A DNA stretch of 64,000 bases, taken from the NCBI GenBank assembly GCA_021787435.1, contig JAJYLY010000005.1, positions 1 to 64,000 on the forward strand, in the 5' to 3' direction. The position numbers and the translations under genes are program-made. Each line of letters starts with the position of its first letter. The stretch's first letter is position 1. Source of the DNA: Pseudomonadota bacterium. Lineage in GTDB: Bacteria; Pseudomonadota; Gammaproteobacteria; Burkholderiales; Gallionellaceae. A model generated the notes under the pieces. That model worked only from the letters and a program-made list of their open reading frames with translations, made no database searches and was not told the origin of the DNA. This document shows, in pieces, positions 56,433-64,000 of this stretch.

Positions 56433-57358
56433 CATCGCTCACGTCTCAGCTTTGCCAGTTTTTCTTTCAATTCAGGCAGTATCGCGGCGACGGCTTTCTC
56501 GCCTTCCAGTATCGCCAGATTCCTGTCATCCAAACTGTCCTGTGAAATGCCCCGGGTGACCGGGCTGATAACTACATCGGCTTTGGGCAATTCACAACGG
56601 TTGATCGTCTGGCTCATGATGTCGAAGCTTTGCATCAACACATCCAGTGTGCTGTCCGTCCTGTTGTTCTGAGGCGAATTGGAGATGTTCACGGCAATCA
56701 CGAAATCGGCCCCAAGCGCACGCGCTTCCATTACTGGCACGGGGCTGACCAGCCCGCCGTCTACGTAGCTGCGGCCGTTGATGACCACGGGCTGAAACAC
56801 GCCGGGCACCGCGCAGGAAGCGCTGACAGCAAGCCCAGTGTTTCCAGTGCGGAAAATGACTTCCTCTCCGCTGGCAAGATCTGTCGCAACAGCTGCAAAG
56901 GTGCGGTTGAGCTTCTCCAGCGGCCTTTGTTTGACGGCGCTGTTGATGAAATTTACCAGAGGCGTTCCGGTGAACAAGCCGCGATTCGGCCAAGTCCAGT
57001 CAACCACCTTGTCTTCCTTCATCGGGATGGACATTTTCTGCAGCTGAAAGCCCGTATAGCCTGCCGCATACAATGCGCCTATCGCAGAACCCGCGCTGGT
57101 GCCAACGATGATGTCGGGCGTGATGCCCTGCGCCTCCAGCGCCTTGATCACGCCGATATGCGCAAAGCCGCGCGCACCGCCGCCGCCCAGCGCCAGCGCA
57201 ATCTTGGGCGGAGGTCTTGCAATGGGAGGTGCTGCAGGAATCGCAACAGGCGCGACAACAGGGGCAACGGGCGCTGTCGTACAGGCCATCAGAAGCAGCG
57301 GAAACATACACCATGCGCGCCCAAGAAAAAGACGCGCAGCGGTTTTAATTCTCAGCAT
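56432..57358 (-). CDS. patatin-like phospholipase, probable lipoprotein (RssA-like)
   Basis: A 308-residue serine lipase. The oxyanion loop is ALGGGGARGFAHIG (about 55-68), the nucleophile Ser is in GTSAGSAIGA (about 88), and the catalytic Asp is in YVDGGLVSPVP (about 205). The N-terminus has a hydrophobic stretch and lipobox (FPLLLMAC), then a Pro/Ala/Val-rich linker (PVAPVVAPVAIPAAPP), so it is probably lipid-anchored to the envelope. RssA-family members hydrolyse phospholipids; the partner is unknown. Its start overlaps the end of the rhlE gene by 14 nt. Confidence 0.9.
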   Translation of the reverse strand: MLRIKTAARLFLGRAWCMFPLLLMACTTAPVAPVVAPVAIPAAPPIARPPPKIALALGGGGARGFAHIGVIKALEAQGITPDIIVGTSAGSAIGALYAAGYTGFQLQKMSIPMKEDKVVDWTWPNRGLFTGTPLVNFINSAVKQRPLEKLNRTFAAVATDLASGEEVIFRTGNTGLAVSASCAVPGVFQPVVINGRSYVDGGLVSPVPVMEARALGADFVIAVNISNSPQNNRTDSTLDVLMQSFDIMSQTINRCELPKADVVISPVTRGISQDSLDDRNLAILEGEKAVAAILPELKEKLAKLRRER

Positions 57359-58700
57359 CTGACTTGGTCACCTTGCGACGCATGAACAGCGCCGGAATCT
57401 TGCTTGCCGGCTTGCCATTCTCTGCATGTTGTGGTTTTGGCTCTGCTGCCTTGCCGCTGACAGAAGGTTCATAAGGCTTGTTGAACCATGCATCGTGAAC
57501 GGGTCTTGCCACGGAATGACCGCGCGGCGTGCGCATGTGATGTTCCGCGCGAGGAGTCTGCTTGGTCGCAGGAGCCTCGATACGCTGCAACTGGGTCTTG
57601 ATCAGCTTCTCGATTTCAAGCAGATATTTCTCCTCCTCGGGTGCTACCAGCGAAATGGCGATGCCCGAAGCCCCCGCTCTGCCAGTCCTGCCTATGCGGT
57701 GCACGTAATCCTCGGGGGCGCTGGGGATTTCGTAATTGATCACAAGAGGAAGCTGCTCTATGTCCAGACCGCGTGCTGCCACGTCCGTTGCAATCAGCAC
57801 GGTTATTTTGCCACTTTTGAAAGCTTCCAGCGCCTGAATGCGCTCGAGCTGGCTCTTGTCACCATGTATAGCATCGGCCGCGAATCCTTCGCGCTGCAGC
57901 TGGTGCGCGATGCGGCTTGCAGTCAGCTTTGTTTTGGTAAACACCAGCGCCTGTCTGGTATCGCTGTCTCGCAGCAGGCTTGCCAGCAGCGCATGTTTTT
58001 CACCCGAGCCCACCAGATACACTTTTTGCGTGACATTCTCGGAAGTCGCATTGCTGCGCGCCACTTCTATCAGTTTTGGATTTACCAGAAATTCAGCCGA
58101 CAATTTTTTGATTTCATTTGAAAAAGTCGCCGAGAACATCAGATTCTGGCGCTGTTTTGGCAAAAGCGCGAGGATGCGTTTCAAGTCCGGCATGAAACCC
58201 ATGTCCAGCATGCGGTCCGCTTCATCGAGCACCAGCATCTGCACCTGGTTAAGCTGCACGGTTTTCTGTTCGATGTGATCGAGCAGCCTTCCTGGTGTCG
58301 CCACCAGTATTTCCACCCCGTTTCTTAAAGAGGGGATCTGCGTCTTGATGTCCACACCGCCAAACACCACGAGCGAGCGCAAATGGCTGTGCTTTGCATA
58401 GGCTTTGACGCTGGCCTCGACCTGGATCGCAAGTTCCCGGGTTGGAACCAGGATCAGCGCGCGCACCACATGACGCGCAGGAGAAGGACTGGAACTGGCG
58501 AAAGGCAGCAGTTTTTGCAGCAGCGGTAAGGAAAAGGCGGCTGTCTTGCCTGTCCCTGTCTGCGCGCCCGCCATCAGGTCATGGCCTTCAAGAACCAAAG
58601 GGATGGCCTGCAACTGTATCGGGGTAGGAGTGGTATAACCGGATTCGGTGAGCGCCTTCAGGATTTCAGGCGCCAGTTTCAAATCTGCAAAATTATTCAT
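57345..58700 (-). CDS. rhlE: DEAD-box RNA helicase (RhlE group), copy 1
   Basis: A 451-residue ATP-dependent RNA helicase. Q motif PTPIQLQAIP, motif I AQTGTGKTAA (about 45), Ia PTRELA, motif II DEADRMLDMG, motif III SAT, and motif VI HRIGRTGRAG are all present. The tail (about 375-451) is basic and Pro/Lys-rich, ending RRKVTKSDAEN. RhlE proteins act in ribosome maturation and RNA turnover, often in the cold. ATG 58700 (MNNFADLKLAPEIL) is the usual start. A second RhlE-type gene lies beyond the arsenic operon at 61045. Confidence 0.94.
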   Translation of the reverse strand: MNNFADLKLAPEILKALTESGYTTPTPIQLQAIPLVLEGHDLMAGAQTGTGKTAAFSLPLLQKLLPFASSSPSPARHVVRALILVPTRELAIQVEASVKAYAKHSHLRSLVVFGGVDIKTQIPSLRNGVEILVATPGRLLDHIEQKTVQLNQVQMLVLDEADRMLDMGFMPDLKRILALLPKQRQNLMFSATFSNEIKKLSAEFLVNPKLIEVARSNATSENVTQKVYLVGSGEKHALLASLLRDSDTRQALVFTKTKLTASRIAHQLQREGFAADAIHGDKSQLERIQALEAFKSGKITVLIATDVAARGLDIEQLPLVINYEIPSAPEDYVHRIGRTGRAGASGIAISLVAPEEEKYLLEIEKLIKTQLQRIEAPATKQTPRAEHHMRTPRGHSVARPVHDAWFNKPYEPSVSGKAAEPKPQHAENGKPASKIPALFMRRKVTKSDAEN

Positions 58701-58776
58701 TGTCTCTTTACGGTGATCAGTGTCATTTCCTTGAGCATTATAGCTTAATGAATGGATCACCATACATCTCAGGGCG

Positions 58777-59802
58777 CTATTCTGCGCCCGCCAGATACCA
58801 GCCCTGAGTGCGCTTGACGATATACACAACGCTTAGCATCACCGGCACCTCGATCAGTACGCCCACCACGGTGGCTAGCGCTGCACCCGATTCGAAGCCA
58901 AAAAGGCTGATTGCCGCAGCGACTGCCAGTTCGAAAAAGTTCGATGCGCCTATCAATGCCGAAGGACCTGCCACGCAATGCGCCTCGCCAAATCGCCTGT
59001 TCAGCCAATACGCCAGTGAGGATGTGAAATACACCTGAATGGTGATGGGTACCGCGAGCATCAGGATGATGAGCGGCTGTTTGACGATTGCATTGCCCTG
59101 AAAGGAAAAAAGCAGCACCAGCGTCAAAAGCAGCGCCGAGATGGAAACAGGTCCCAGGGCTGCAAGCGTGCGCTGTAAGGCTACATCGCCGCGCGTCAAA
59201 AGCAGTCTGCGCCACACTTGCGAAAACAGCACAGGCAGCACGATATAGAAGACCACCGATACCAGCAGCGTATCCCACGGAACGATGATGGACGACATGC
59301 CGAGCAATAATGCAACCAGCGGCGCGAAGGCGAACACCATGATGGCATCGTTCAATGCAACCTGACTCAGGGTGAACATCGGTTCACCATTCACCAGACG
59401 GCTCCAGACGAACACCATCGCGGTGCAGGGAGCGGCCGCAAGCAGCACAAGTCCGGCAATGTAACTGTCTATCTCTGCAGCGGGCAAATAACGAAGAAAT
59501 ACATGCCGGATGAAAAACCAGCCCAGGAACGCCATCGAAAACGGCTTGACCGCCCAGTTGATGAACAGGGTCACACCGATGCCGCGCCAGTGTTTGCTCA
59601 CCTCGTGCAGCGCGCCAAAATCGATGCGCAGCAACATCGGGATGATCATTACCCAGATCAAAAGACCTACCGGCAGATTGACTTTTGCGATTTCCAGCCC
59701 GCCCAGCCAGTGGAATGGCGCGGGCGCAATCTTTCCCAGCACCACACCGGCAACGATGCACAGGAAAACCCACAGGGTCAGATATCGCTCGAAAATACTC
59801 AT
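58777..59802 (-). CDS. acr3: arsenite efflux transporter, ACR3 family
   Basis: A 341-residue inner-membrane carrier with ten predicted helices, of the Acr3/bile-acid symporter superfamily. The conserved Cys-containing helix is LLAAAPCTAMVFVWS (about 125-139) and the second signature is AGPSALIGASNFFELAVA. It exports As(III) (and possibly antimonite) using the proton gradient. It follows arsC by 4 nt and arsR is upstream, so the order is arsR-arsC-acr3. Confidence 0.95.
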   Translation of the reverse strand: MSIFERYLTLWVFLCIVAGVVLGKIAPAPFHWLGGLEIAKVNLPVGLLIWVMIIPMLLRIDFGALHEVSKHWRGIGVTLFINWAVKPFSMAFLGWFFIRHVFLRYLPAAEIDSYIAGLVLLAAAPCTAMVFVWSRLVNGEPMFTLSQVALNDAIMVFAFAPLVALLLGMSSIIVPWDTLLVSVVFYIVLPVLFSQVWRRLLLTRGDVALQRTLAALGPVSISALLLTLVLLFSFQGNAIVKQPLIILMLAVPITIQVYFTSSLAYWLNRRFGEAHCVAGPSALIGASNFFELAVAAAISLFGFESGAALATVVGVLIEVPVMLSVVYIVKRTQGWYLAGAE

Positions 59803-59806
59803 GCTT

Positions 59807-60304
59807 TCAATCCTCTATGCGCCCGATTTCGGAAAGCTTGTCGCGCAGCACGAGCCTGTCCAGCTTTTCGATAGGCAGGCTCAGAAACAGATGGATGCGC
59901 CGTGCTAGTTGCTCCCCGGCTTTCTTGAATGCAGCCCGCCTTGCCTCTTCACCCTCGACATGCGCAGGATCCGGGATGCCCCAGTGCGCCGTTGCCGGCT
60001 TGCCCAGCCAAAGCGGGCAGGTTTCTCCGGCTGCGTTGTCGCACACGGTGAAGATGAAATCGAATTCCGGCGCACCGGGCACAGCGAACTCATCCCAGCT
60101 CTTGCTGTAAAGCCCTTCTGTTCTATATCCATTTTTATGCAGCCATTCAAGCGCGCCGGGATTCACCTTGCCTGCAGGCTTGCTGCCAGCACTGCAGGCA
60201 TGGAACCTGCCTTTCCCCAAACTGTTGAACAGCACCTCGCCCAGTATGCTTCGCGCGGAATTGCCGGTGCACAGCACCAGCACGTTGTATTGTCTTTCAC
60301 TCAT
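59807..60304 (-). CDS. arsC: arsenate reductase, thioredoxin-coupled (low-mass phosphatase fold)
   Basis: A 165-residue enzyme reducing arsenate to arsenite. The phosphatase loop VLCTGNSARS (Cys-X5-Arg, about 11-18) and the second Cys pair VCDNAAGETC (about 90-99) are the three redox cysteines of the ArsC LMW-PTP class. The Asp of the DP loop is in WGIPDPAHVEG. Product arsenite is then exported by the adjacent Acr3. It starts 10 nt after arsR. Confidence 0.95.
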   Translation of the reverse strand: MSERQYNVLVLCTGNSARSILGEVLFNSLGKGRFHACSAGSKPAGKVNPGALEWLHKNGYRTEGLYSKSWDEFAVPGAPEFDFIFTVCDNAAGETCPLWLGKPATAHWGIPDPAHVEGEEARRAAFKKAGEQLARRIHLFLSLPIEKLDRLVLRDKLSEIGRIED

Positions 60305-60314
60305 TATGAATTCC

Positions 60315-60638
60315 TTAAATCAAGTCACCAGGCGTCCTGCACGCCTCTATATTGCCGCCACAACAATTTTCTGTCAGATAACCCAGCATGCCGTTCATCA
60401 CCGCAAAATTTGCTGAATAGAAGATGAACCTGCCTTCCTGCCGGCTTGCTATCAGTTCGGCATGGCTCAATGTCCTGAAATGGAAGGACAGGGTCGCGGG
60501 TGCGGCAGAGAGCCTTTCCGCAATCTGCCCTGCCGACATCCCCGCCTGCCCTGCTTCAACCAGCAGCCGGTAAATCGCAAGCCTGGTGGGCTGTGCCAAT
60601 GCAGCCAGCGCCTTGACTGCCTGTTCGGAATTCATCAT
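60315..60638 (-). CDS. arsR: ArsR/SmtB-family repressor
   Basis: A 107-residue winged-helix repressor: ALAQPTRLAIYRLLVEAG at the N-terminus, the recognition helix region SAAPATLSFHFRTLSHAEL (about 43-61), and beta-wing SRQEGRFIFYSAN. The inducer-binding Cys are not in the classic ELCVCD position of helix 3; instead ENCCGGN at the C-terminus may bind arsenite, as in some ArsR types. ATG 60638 (or 60635) fits the family. A dyad at 60654-60668 lies just upstream, a likely operator. Confidence 0.92.
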   Translation of the reverse strand: MMNSEQAVKALAALAQPTRLAIYRLLVEAGQAGMSAGQIAERLSAAPATLSFHFRTLSHAELIASRQEGRFIFYSANFAVMNGMLGYLTENCCGGNIEACRTPGDLI

Positions 60639-60653
60639 CTGTCTATTTAATAA

Positions 60654-60668
60654 TTGTTGAAATAACAA
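60654..60668. promoter_or_regulatory. candidate ArsR operator
   Basis: TTGTT-N5-AACAA in an AT-rich stretch starts 16 nt upstream of the arsR start codon. Position and AT-rich dyad symmetry fit autoregulation by ArsR. Confidence 0.5.
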
Positions 60669-60750
60669 AACGATTAGAACAGAAAAATCCCCGCTGTTCA
60701 AGTCTGCGAGTTGCGGGCGAAAATAAACTGGCGCAAATCTTTTTAATCCG

Positions 60751-61044
60751 TATAATGCGCTTCGTTGCCGCAGACCTTGCGGCATGAGTTCATCGTTTCC
60801 GACCTATCTCTCGTGCACTTACGCACCTGTCTAAAAAATTCTATGTGATCCGAATTGGGTCACTCAGGGTTTTCCGGTTAGCAACGATGTTTTTTGCGCC
60901 GGTTGATCCTCTGTCCGTACAACGGTCAGCTGCCTGCGTTTACTTTGGGAAGATTGTTTCTTCATTCCGGACTTGCGAACGGTCGCCTATGACCGCGCAT
61001 GCCTTTATGGAGGATCGACTCTCTTTGATTTAAAGGAAGCAACA
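60751..61044 (+). promoter_or_regulatory. promoter and long structured leader of the second rhlE
   Basis: The 406-nt arsR-rhlE gap has no convincing gene. A perfect TATAAT (60751-60756) with a weak -35 would start a leader of about 280 nt. The leader can form several hairpins: TGCCGC/GCGGCA (60766-60784), GTGATCC/GGGTCAC (60844-60862) and CGGTC/GACCG within a GCG/CGC clamp (60975-60998). AAAGGAAG lies before the rhlE ATG. Long structured leaders are typical for cold-regulated helicase mRNAs. Confidence 0.5.
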
Positions 61045-62559
61045 ATGTCATTTGCAACACTGAATTTGAACCCATCCATCCTGAAAGCCATTGCCGATAC
61101 AGGCTACACGGAACCCACGCCTATCCAGTCACAGGCCATACCCGAAATCATCGACGGGCACGATCTGATGGCCTCCGCGCAAACCGGAAGCGGCAAGACC
61201 GCCGCCTTCATCCTTCCTGCACTAAATCGCCTGGCCACGCCCTCAGCGATGCCAGGCAAAGGCCCGCGCGTGCTCGTGCTGACACCGACACGCGAACTTG
61301 CCCAGCAGGTCTGCGATGCGGCAACGAAATACGGCAAGAACATGCGCTTCAAGATCATCAGCATACTGGGTGGCATGCCCTACCCGGTACAGAACCGTTT
61401 GCTGTCCAGCCACGTCGATATTCTGGTAGCAACACCCGGCCGTCTGATCGATCATCTGGAGCGCGGCCGCATCGACTTCTCCCGTCTTGAAATGCTGATT
61501 CTGGATGAAGCGGATCGCATGCTGGACATGGGTTTCGTGGACGATGTCGAACGCATCGCCGCCGCCACACCCAACACGCGCCAGACGCTGCTGTTCTCGG
61601 CAACGCTTGAAGGCGTGGTCGGCAATCTGGCTTCACGTCTTTTGAAGACACCGAAACGCATCAACGTCTCAGCTGCAAAAGACAAGCACGAAAATATCGA
61701 ACAGCGCATGATGTTCGCCGATGACGTAGCGCACAAGAACAAGATGCTGAGCCACCTTCTGACCGACACCGAAGTCAACCAGGCGCTGGTGTTTACCGCC
61801 ACCAAGCGCGATGCGGACGGCCTGGCCGATCAGCTCTCGGCGCAAGGCCATTCTGTTGCCGCCTTGCACGGCGACATGAGCCAGCGCGAGCGCAACCGCA
61901 CGCTGCTCAACATGCGCAACGGCAACGTGCGCATATTGGTTGCAACCGATGTGGCGGCGCGCGGACTGGACGTTCGAGGCATCTCGCACGTGATCAATTT
62001 CGATCTGCCCAAGTTCGCTGAAGACTACGTGCACCGCATCGGCCGCACCGGACGCGGCGGATCAAGCGGCATCGCCATCTCGTTCGCGTCCAACCGCGAC
62101 GCACAATTATTGAAGCGCATAGAGCGATACATAGAGCAAAGCATCAAGATGCACACCATAGAGGGACTTGAACCCAAGTACAAACTGCGCACAGGTCCTT
62201 CATCGGATCGTCCGCGCAGCGGCGCACCTCGCGGCGGATACGCCGGCAACCGCGGACCTTCAACGGGCTCGGGACAGGCTTACGGGAAGCGCCAGGACAA
62301 CTTTGGCAATCGCAGTTCTTCGACAGGCCCAGGACAGGCTCGCGGTGCAGGCTACACGGATAGCCGTCCTGCCCGCAGCGAAGGTTTCGGTGGCCAGGCG
62401 CGCACCGGATTTGCCGGTCAGCCACCGCGCGATCGCAGTTTCGGCTCGCGCAACGGCAACACAGCAGCACCACGCGGCGATCGCCAGGGTTTCGGCGCGC
62501 CGCGCAGCGAACGCACAGACCGCGGAAATTTCAACGGCAACCGCGGAAACAAGGCATAA
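61045..62559 (+). CDS. rhlE: DEAD-box RNA helicase (RhlE group), copy 2, with repeat-bearing tail
   Basis: A 504-residue RNA helicase. Motifs: Q motif PTPIQSQAIP, I AQTGSGKTAA, Ia PTRELA, II DEADRMLDMGF, III SAT, V VATDVAARGLDV, VI HRIGRTGRGG. The tail after about residue 375 is Arg/Gly-rich (GGYAGNRG, GDRQGFG) and unfolded, suited to RNA binding. It contains two copies of a 23-nt sequence that encode STGSGQA and STGPGQA, which break the RGG pattern. ATG 61045 follows AAAGGAAG. The leader is long and structured. Confidence 0.94.
   Translation: MSFATLNLNPSILKAIADTGYTEPTPIQSQAIPEIIDGHDLMASAQTGSGKTAAFILPALNRLATPSAMPGKGPRVLVLTPTRELAQQVCDAATKYGKNMRFKIISILGGMPYPVQNRLLSSHVDILVATPGRLIDHLERGRIDFSRLEMLILDEADRMLDMGFVDDVERIAAATPNTRQTLLFSATLEGVVGNLASRLLKTPKRINVSAAKDKHENIEQRMMFADDVAHKNKMLSHLLTDTEVNQALVFTATKRDADGLADQLSAQGHSVAALHGDMSQRERNRTLLNMRNGNVRILVATDVAARGLDVRGISHVINFDLPKFAEDYVHRIGRTGRGGSSGIAISFASNRDAQLLKRIERYIEQSIKMHTIEGLEPKYKLRTGPSSDRPRSGAPRGGYAGNRGPSTGSGQAYGKRQDNFGNRSSSTGPGQARGAGYTDSRPARSEGFGGQARTGFAGQPPRDRSFGSRNGNTAAPRGDRQGFGAPRSERTDRGNFNGNRGNKA
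62258..62340 (+). repeat. two 23-nt repeat copies in the rhlE tail
   Basis: Copies at 62258-62280 and 62318-62340 start CTTC(A/G)AC and end GGGACAGGCT or AGGACAGGCT; they agree at 19 of 23 positions and are spaced exactly 60 nt apart. They encode the peptides STGSGQA and STGPGQA in the same frame. Sequences of this type (TTCGACAGGCTCAGGACAGG) recur as dispersed repeats in many environmental bacterial genomes. Confidence 0.7.
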
Positions 62560-62577
62560 CAGTAACTGTTCCGCAAT

Positions 62578-62606
62578 AAAAAAGCACGCTAAGGCGTGCT
62601 TTTTTA
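62578..62606. terminator. bidirectional terminator between rhlE and rep
   Basis: AAAAAAGCACGC and GCGTGCTTTTTT form a long stem around a short TAAG loop, with A tract on one side and T tract on the other, so it can end both convergent transcripts. Confidence 0.9.
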
Positions 62607-62622
62607 TTCCCGCATCCTAACG

Positions 62623-64000
62623 CTAGGGTTTGGCCAGCATGGCTTTGAGCTTGGCCAGTTTGTTCATGCCTTCATCCTTGCTCACTACAGCCTCTGCATG
62701 AACACCGGCATGGACCAATTCGCTTTGCGGCATTTCTTCAAGGAACCGGCTGGGCTCGCATAGCACCCAGTCACGGCCTTTGCGGCGGCGTTTGCAATAA
62801 CTGATCTGCAGGCTGCGTTCTGCCCGGGTAATGCCGACATACATGAGCCTGCGCTCTTCCTCTATGCCTTTTTCATCGCTGTCGCGAAACGGCAGGATAT
62901 CTTCTTCAGCACCTACGATGAACACATGGGGAAACTCGAGCCCCTTGGCCGCATGCAGCGTGGACAAGGATACTGCATCTGGAACCTCGTCTCGCCCGTC
63001 TAACATGTTGATCAGCGCGATGGTCTGCACCATCTCAAGCAGCGATTTTCCGTCGGCTTCGGCTTTGCGTTTCAGCCAGCCCGTGAAGTCGTCCACGTTT
63101 TTCCATTTGACTTCCGCCTGCCTTGCCTCGAATGAGTCGTAAAGCCAGGCTTCATAGTTGATGGCGCGCAGCAATTCGTCCAGAAGCTCACCACATGGCT
63201 CCTTGTCGGCACGCGCTTCGAGCCGACTGATGAAACGGCAAAACACCATCAGATCCTCATGCAGCCTAGGCGGCAACAACTCATTCATCTCGGCCTCGAA
63301 AGCCGCCTCGAACAGGCTGATGTGGCGGGAACCTGCGAAGCTGCCCAGCTTTTCGAGTGTGGTATTGCCGATGCCGCGCTTGGGCGTGGTGATTGCGCGT
63401 ATGAAGGCCGGATCATCGTCGGGGTTTGCGATGAGCCGCAAATAGGCGGTGATGTCCTTGATCTCGGATTTATCGAAAAATGATGTGCCTCCGCTTACCG
63501 TATAAGGCACGCGCTGGGCTCTCAACTGTTCCTCGAATGCGCGCGACAGATAATTGCTGCGATAAAGGATGGCGTAATCCGAAAAACGAGTTTGATGCTC
63601 AAGCTTGTGCGTGACGAGCTTCATCACCACACTCTCCGCCTCATGTTCATCGTCACGCGCCGCATAAATCCTGATCGCATCTCCGATGCCATGGTCGCTC
63701 CACAGCTTCTTCTCGAACACCTTGGTATTGTGATTGATGAGCTGATTGGCCACTTTCAGGATGCGCTGCGAGGAACGGTAATTCTGTTCCAGTTTGATCA
63801 CCCGCAGCTGGCTGTAGTCATTTCTGAGATTGTGCAGATTCGCGATGCTCGCCCCGCGCCATGCATAGATGGCTTGGTCATCGTCGCCCACCGCAGTGAA
63901 TGCGGCGCGCGTTCCTGCCAGGAGCCGGGTCAACTGATACTGGCAATCGTTGGTATCCTGATATTCGTCTATCAGCAAATAGCGCAGCCGCTGCTGCCAG
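62623..64000 (-). CDS. rep: ATP-dependent DNA helicase Rep (C-terminal part; continues past the window)
   Basis: The last 459 codons of a superfamily 1 3'-5' helicase; the N-terminal part, with Walker A, is beyond the window edge. Visible are motif II LLIDEYQDTN, motif III VGDDDQAIYAWRGA, motif IV LEQNYRSS, motif V STLHAAKGLEFPHVF and motif VI EERRLMYVGITRAE. The stretch TTPKRGIGNTTLEKLG is more like Rep than UvrD. It unwinds DNA ahead of replication forks blocked by proteins. It ends 64 nt after the convergent rhlE. Confidence 0.92.
   Translation of the reverse strand, partial: WQQRLRYLLIDEYQDTNDCQYQLTRLLAGTRAAFTAVGDDDQAIYAWRGASIANLHNLRNDYSQLRVIKLEQNYRSSQRILKVANQLINHNTKVFEKKLWSDHGIGDAIRIYAARDDEHEAESVVMKLVTHKLEHQTRFSDYAILYRSNYLSRAFEEQLRAQRVPYTVSGGTSFFDKSEIKDITAYLRLIANPDDDPAFIRAITTPKRGIGNTTLEKLGSFAGSRHISLFEAAFEAEMNELLPPRLHEDLMVFCRFISRLEARADKEPCGELLDELLRAINYEAWLYDSFEARQAEVKWKNVDDFTGWLKRKAEADGKSLLEMVQTIALINMLDGRDEVPDAVSLSTLHAAKGLEFPHVFIVGAEEDILPFRDSDEKGIEEERRLMYVGITRAERSLQISYCKRRRKGRDWVLCEPSRFLEEMPQSELVHAGVHAEAVVSKDEGMNKLAKLKAMLAKP

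Noticed and set aside
60845-61033. 62-codon open frame in the rhlE leader
   Set aside because: It has no ribosome site or conserved pattern, and the region is better explained as a structured leader.

Overview
This 64 kb stretch looks like the chromosome of a Gram-negative betaproteobacterium, plausibly a Gallionellaceae/Nitrosomonadales-type organism. Evidence: the 5S rRNA form, a type IV pilus retraction ATPase (PilU), the succinylase branch of lysine/DAP synthesis, the squalene genes hpnCDE, the gloB/yafS-rnhA-dnaQ order, a PrmB methyltransferase and lipoprotein/YceI envelope genes. The taxon is inferred from gene content only. Nearly all of the window is densely packed housekeeping and metabolic DNA. 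I see no prophage, insertion sequence, CRISPR array or tRNA.

Layout. 0-6 kb: tail of an rRNA operon (5S and terminator), a CYTH/CHAD polyphosphate-type protein, a copper ATPase, a DUF2892 membrane protein and lysS. 6-15 kb: one long minus-strand block with hpnC-hpnD-hpnE (squalene for hopanoids), prmB, dapE, a Spx/ArsC-like protein, pilU, dapD and dapC, then a DMT exporter. 15.6-16.2 kb: a decayed haem-sensor/GGDEF gene that still has one reading frame but carries four stop codons. 16.3-20.2 kb: class I aldolase, purT, a VOC protein and zapE. 20.2-26.5 kb: a nucleotide-sugar operon (ugd, rfbBDAC, a second sugar nucleotidyltransferase, cysC). 26.6-31.5 kb: gloB facing yafS-rnhA-dnaQ-hydrolase, then a flavoprotein. 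31.5-36.3 kb: mutL ... miaA with an unknown gene and an MFS transporter between them. 36.4-40.1 kb: two small envelope genes and the pnt transhydrogenase. 40.1-42.1 kb: a phosphohexomutase and a 2OG-oxygenase-like protein. 42.3-47.5 kb: a regulatory island with a PAS histidine kinase, LuxR-type regulator, coiled-coil protein, SAP/Cys protein, cold-shock protein with a strongly folded leader, a kinase with a degenerate receiver, and a flavin reductase-like protein. 47.6-51.5 kb: DUF3820, then an acetyltransferase/acyl-CoA synthetase fusion followed by an HDAC-family deacetylase. 51.6-56.4 kb: LysR regulator divergent from pirin-cytochrome b561-YceI-YceI, then an Old Yellow Enzyme. 56.4-64 kb: patatin lipoprotein, two RhlE helicases flanking an arsR-arsC-acr3 operon, and the C-terminal part of Rep helicase.

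The most unusual signal is not a gene. Tracts with strict 7-nt periodicity recur at about ten places: six exact GTTGTCA units next to the pilU ribosome binding site, related units after the 5S gene, at the ends of hpnE and dapC, and inside the coding frames of rfbB and (several times) mutL. They resemble in form the heptameric STRR repeats of cyanobacteria and appear to be inserting into genes. Other candidates are a 16-nt palindrome shared by the two flanks of the kinase/LuxR regulator genes, a perfect LysR box (AATGAT-N11-ATCATT), the folded csp leader, and an acetylation writer/eraser gene pair.
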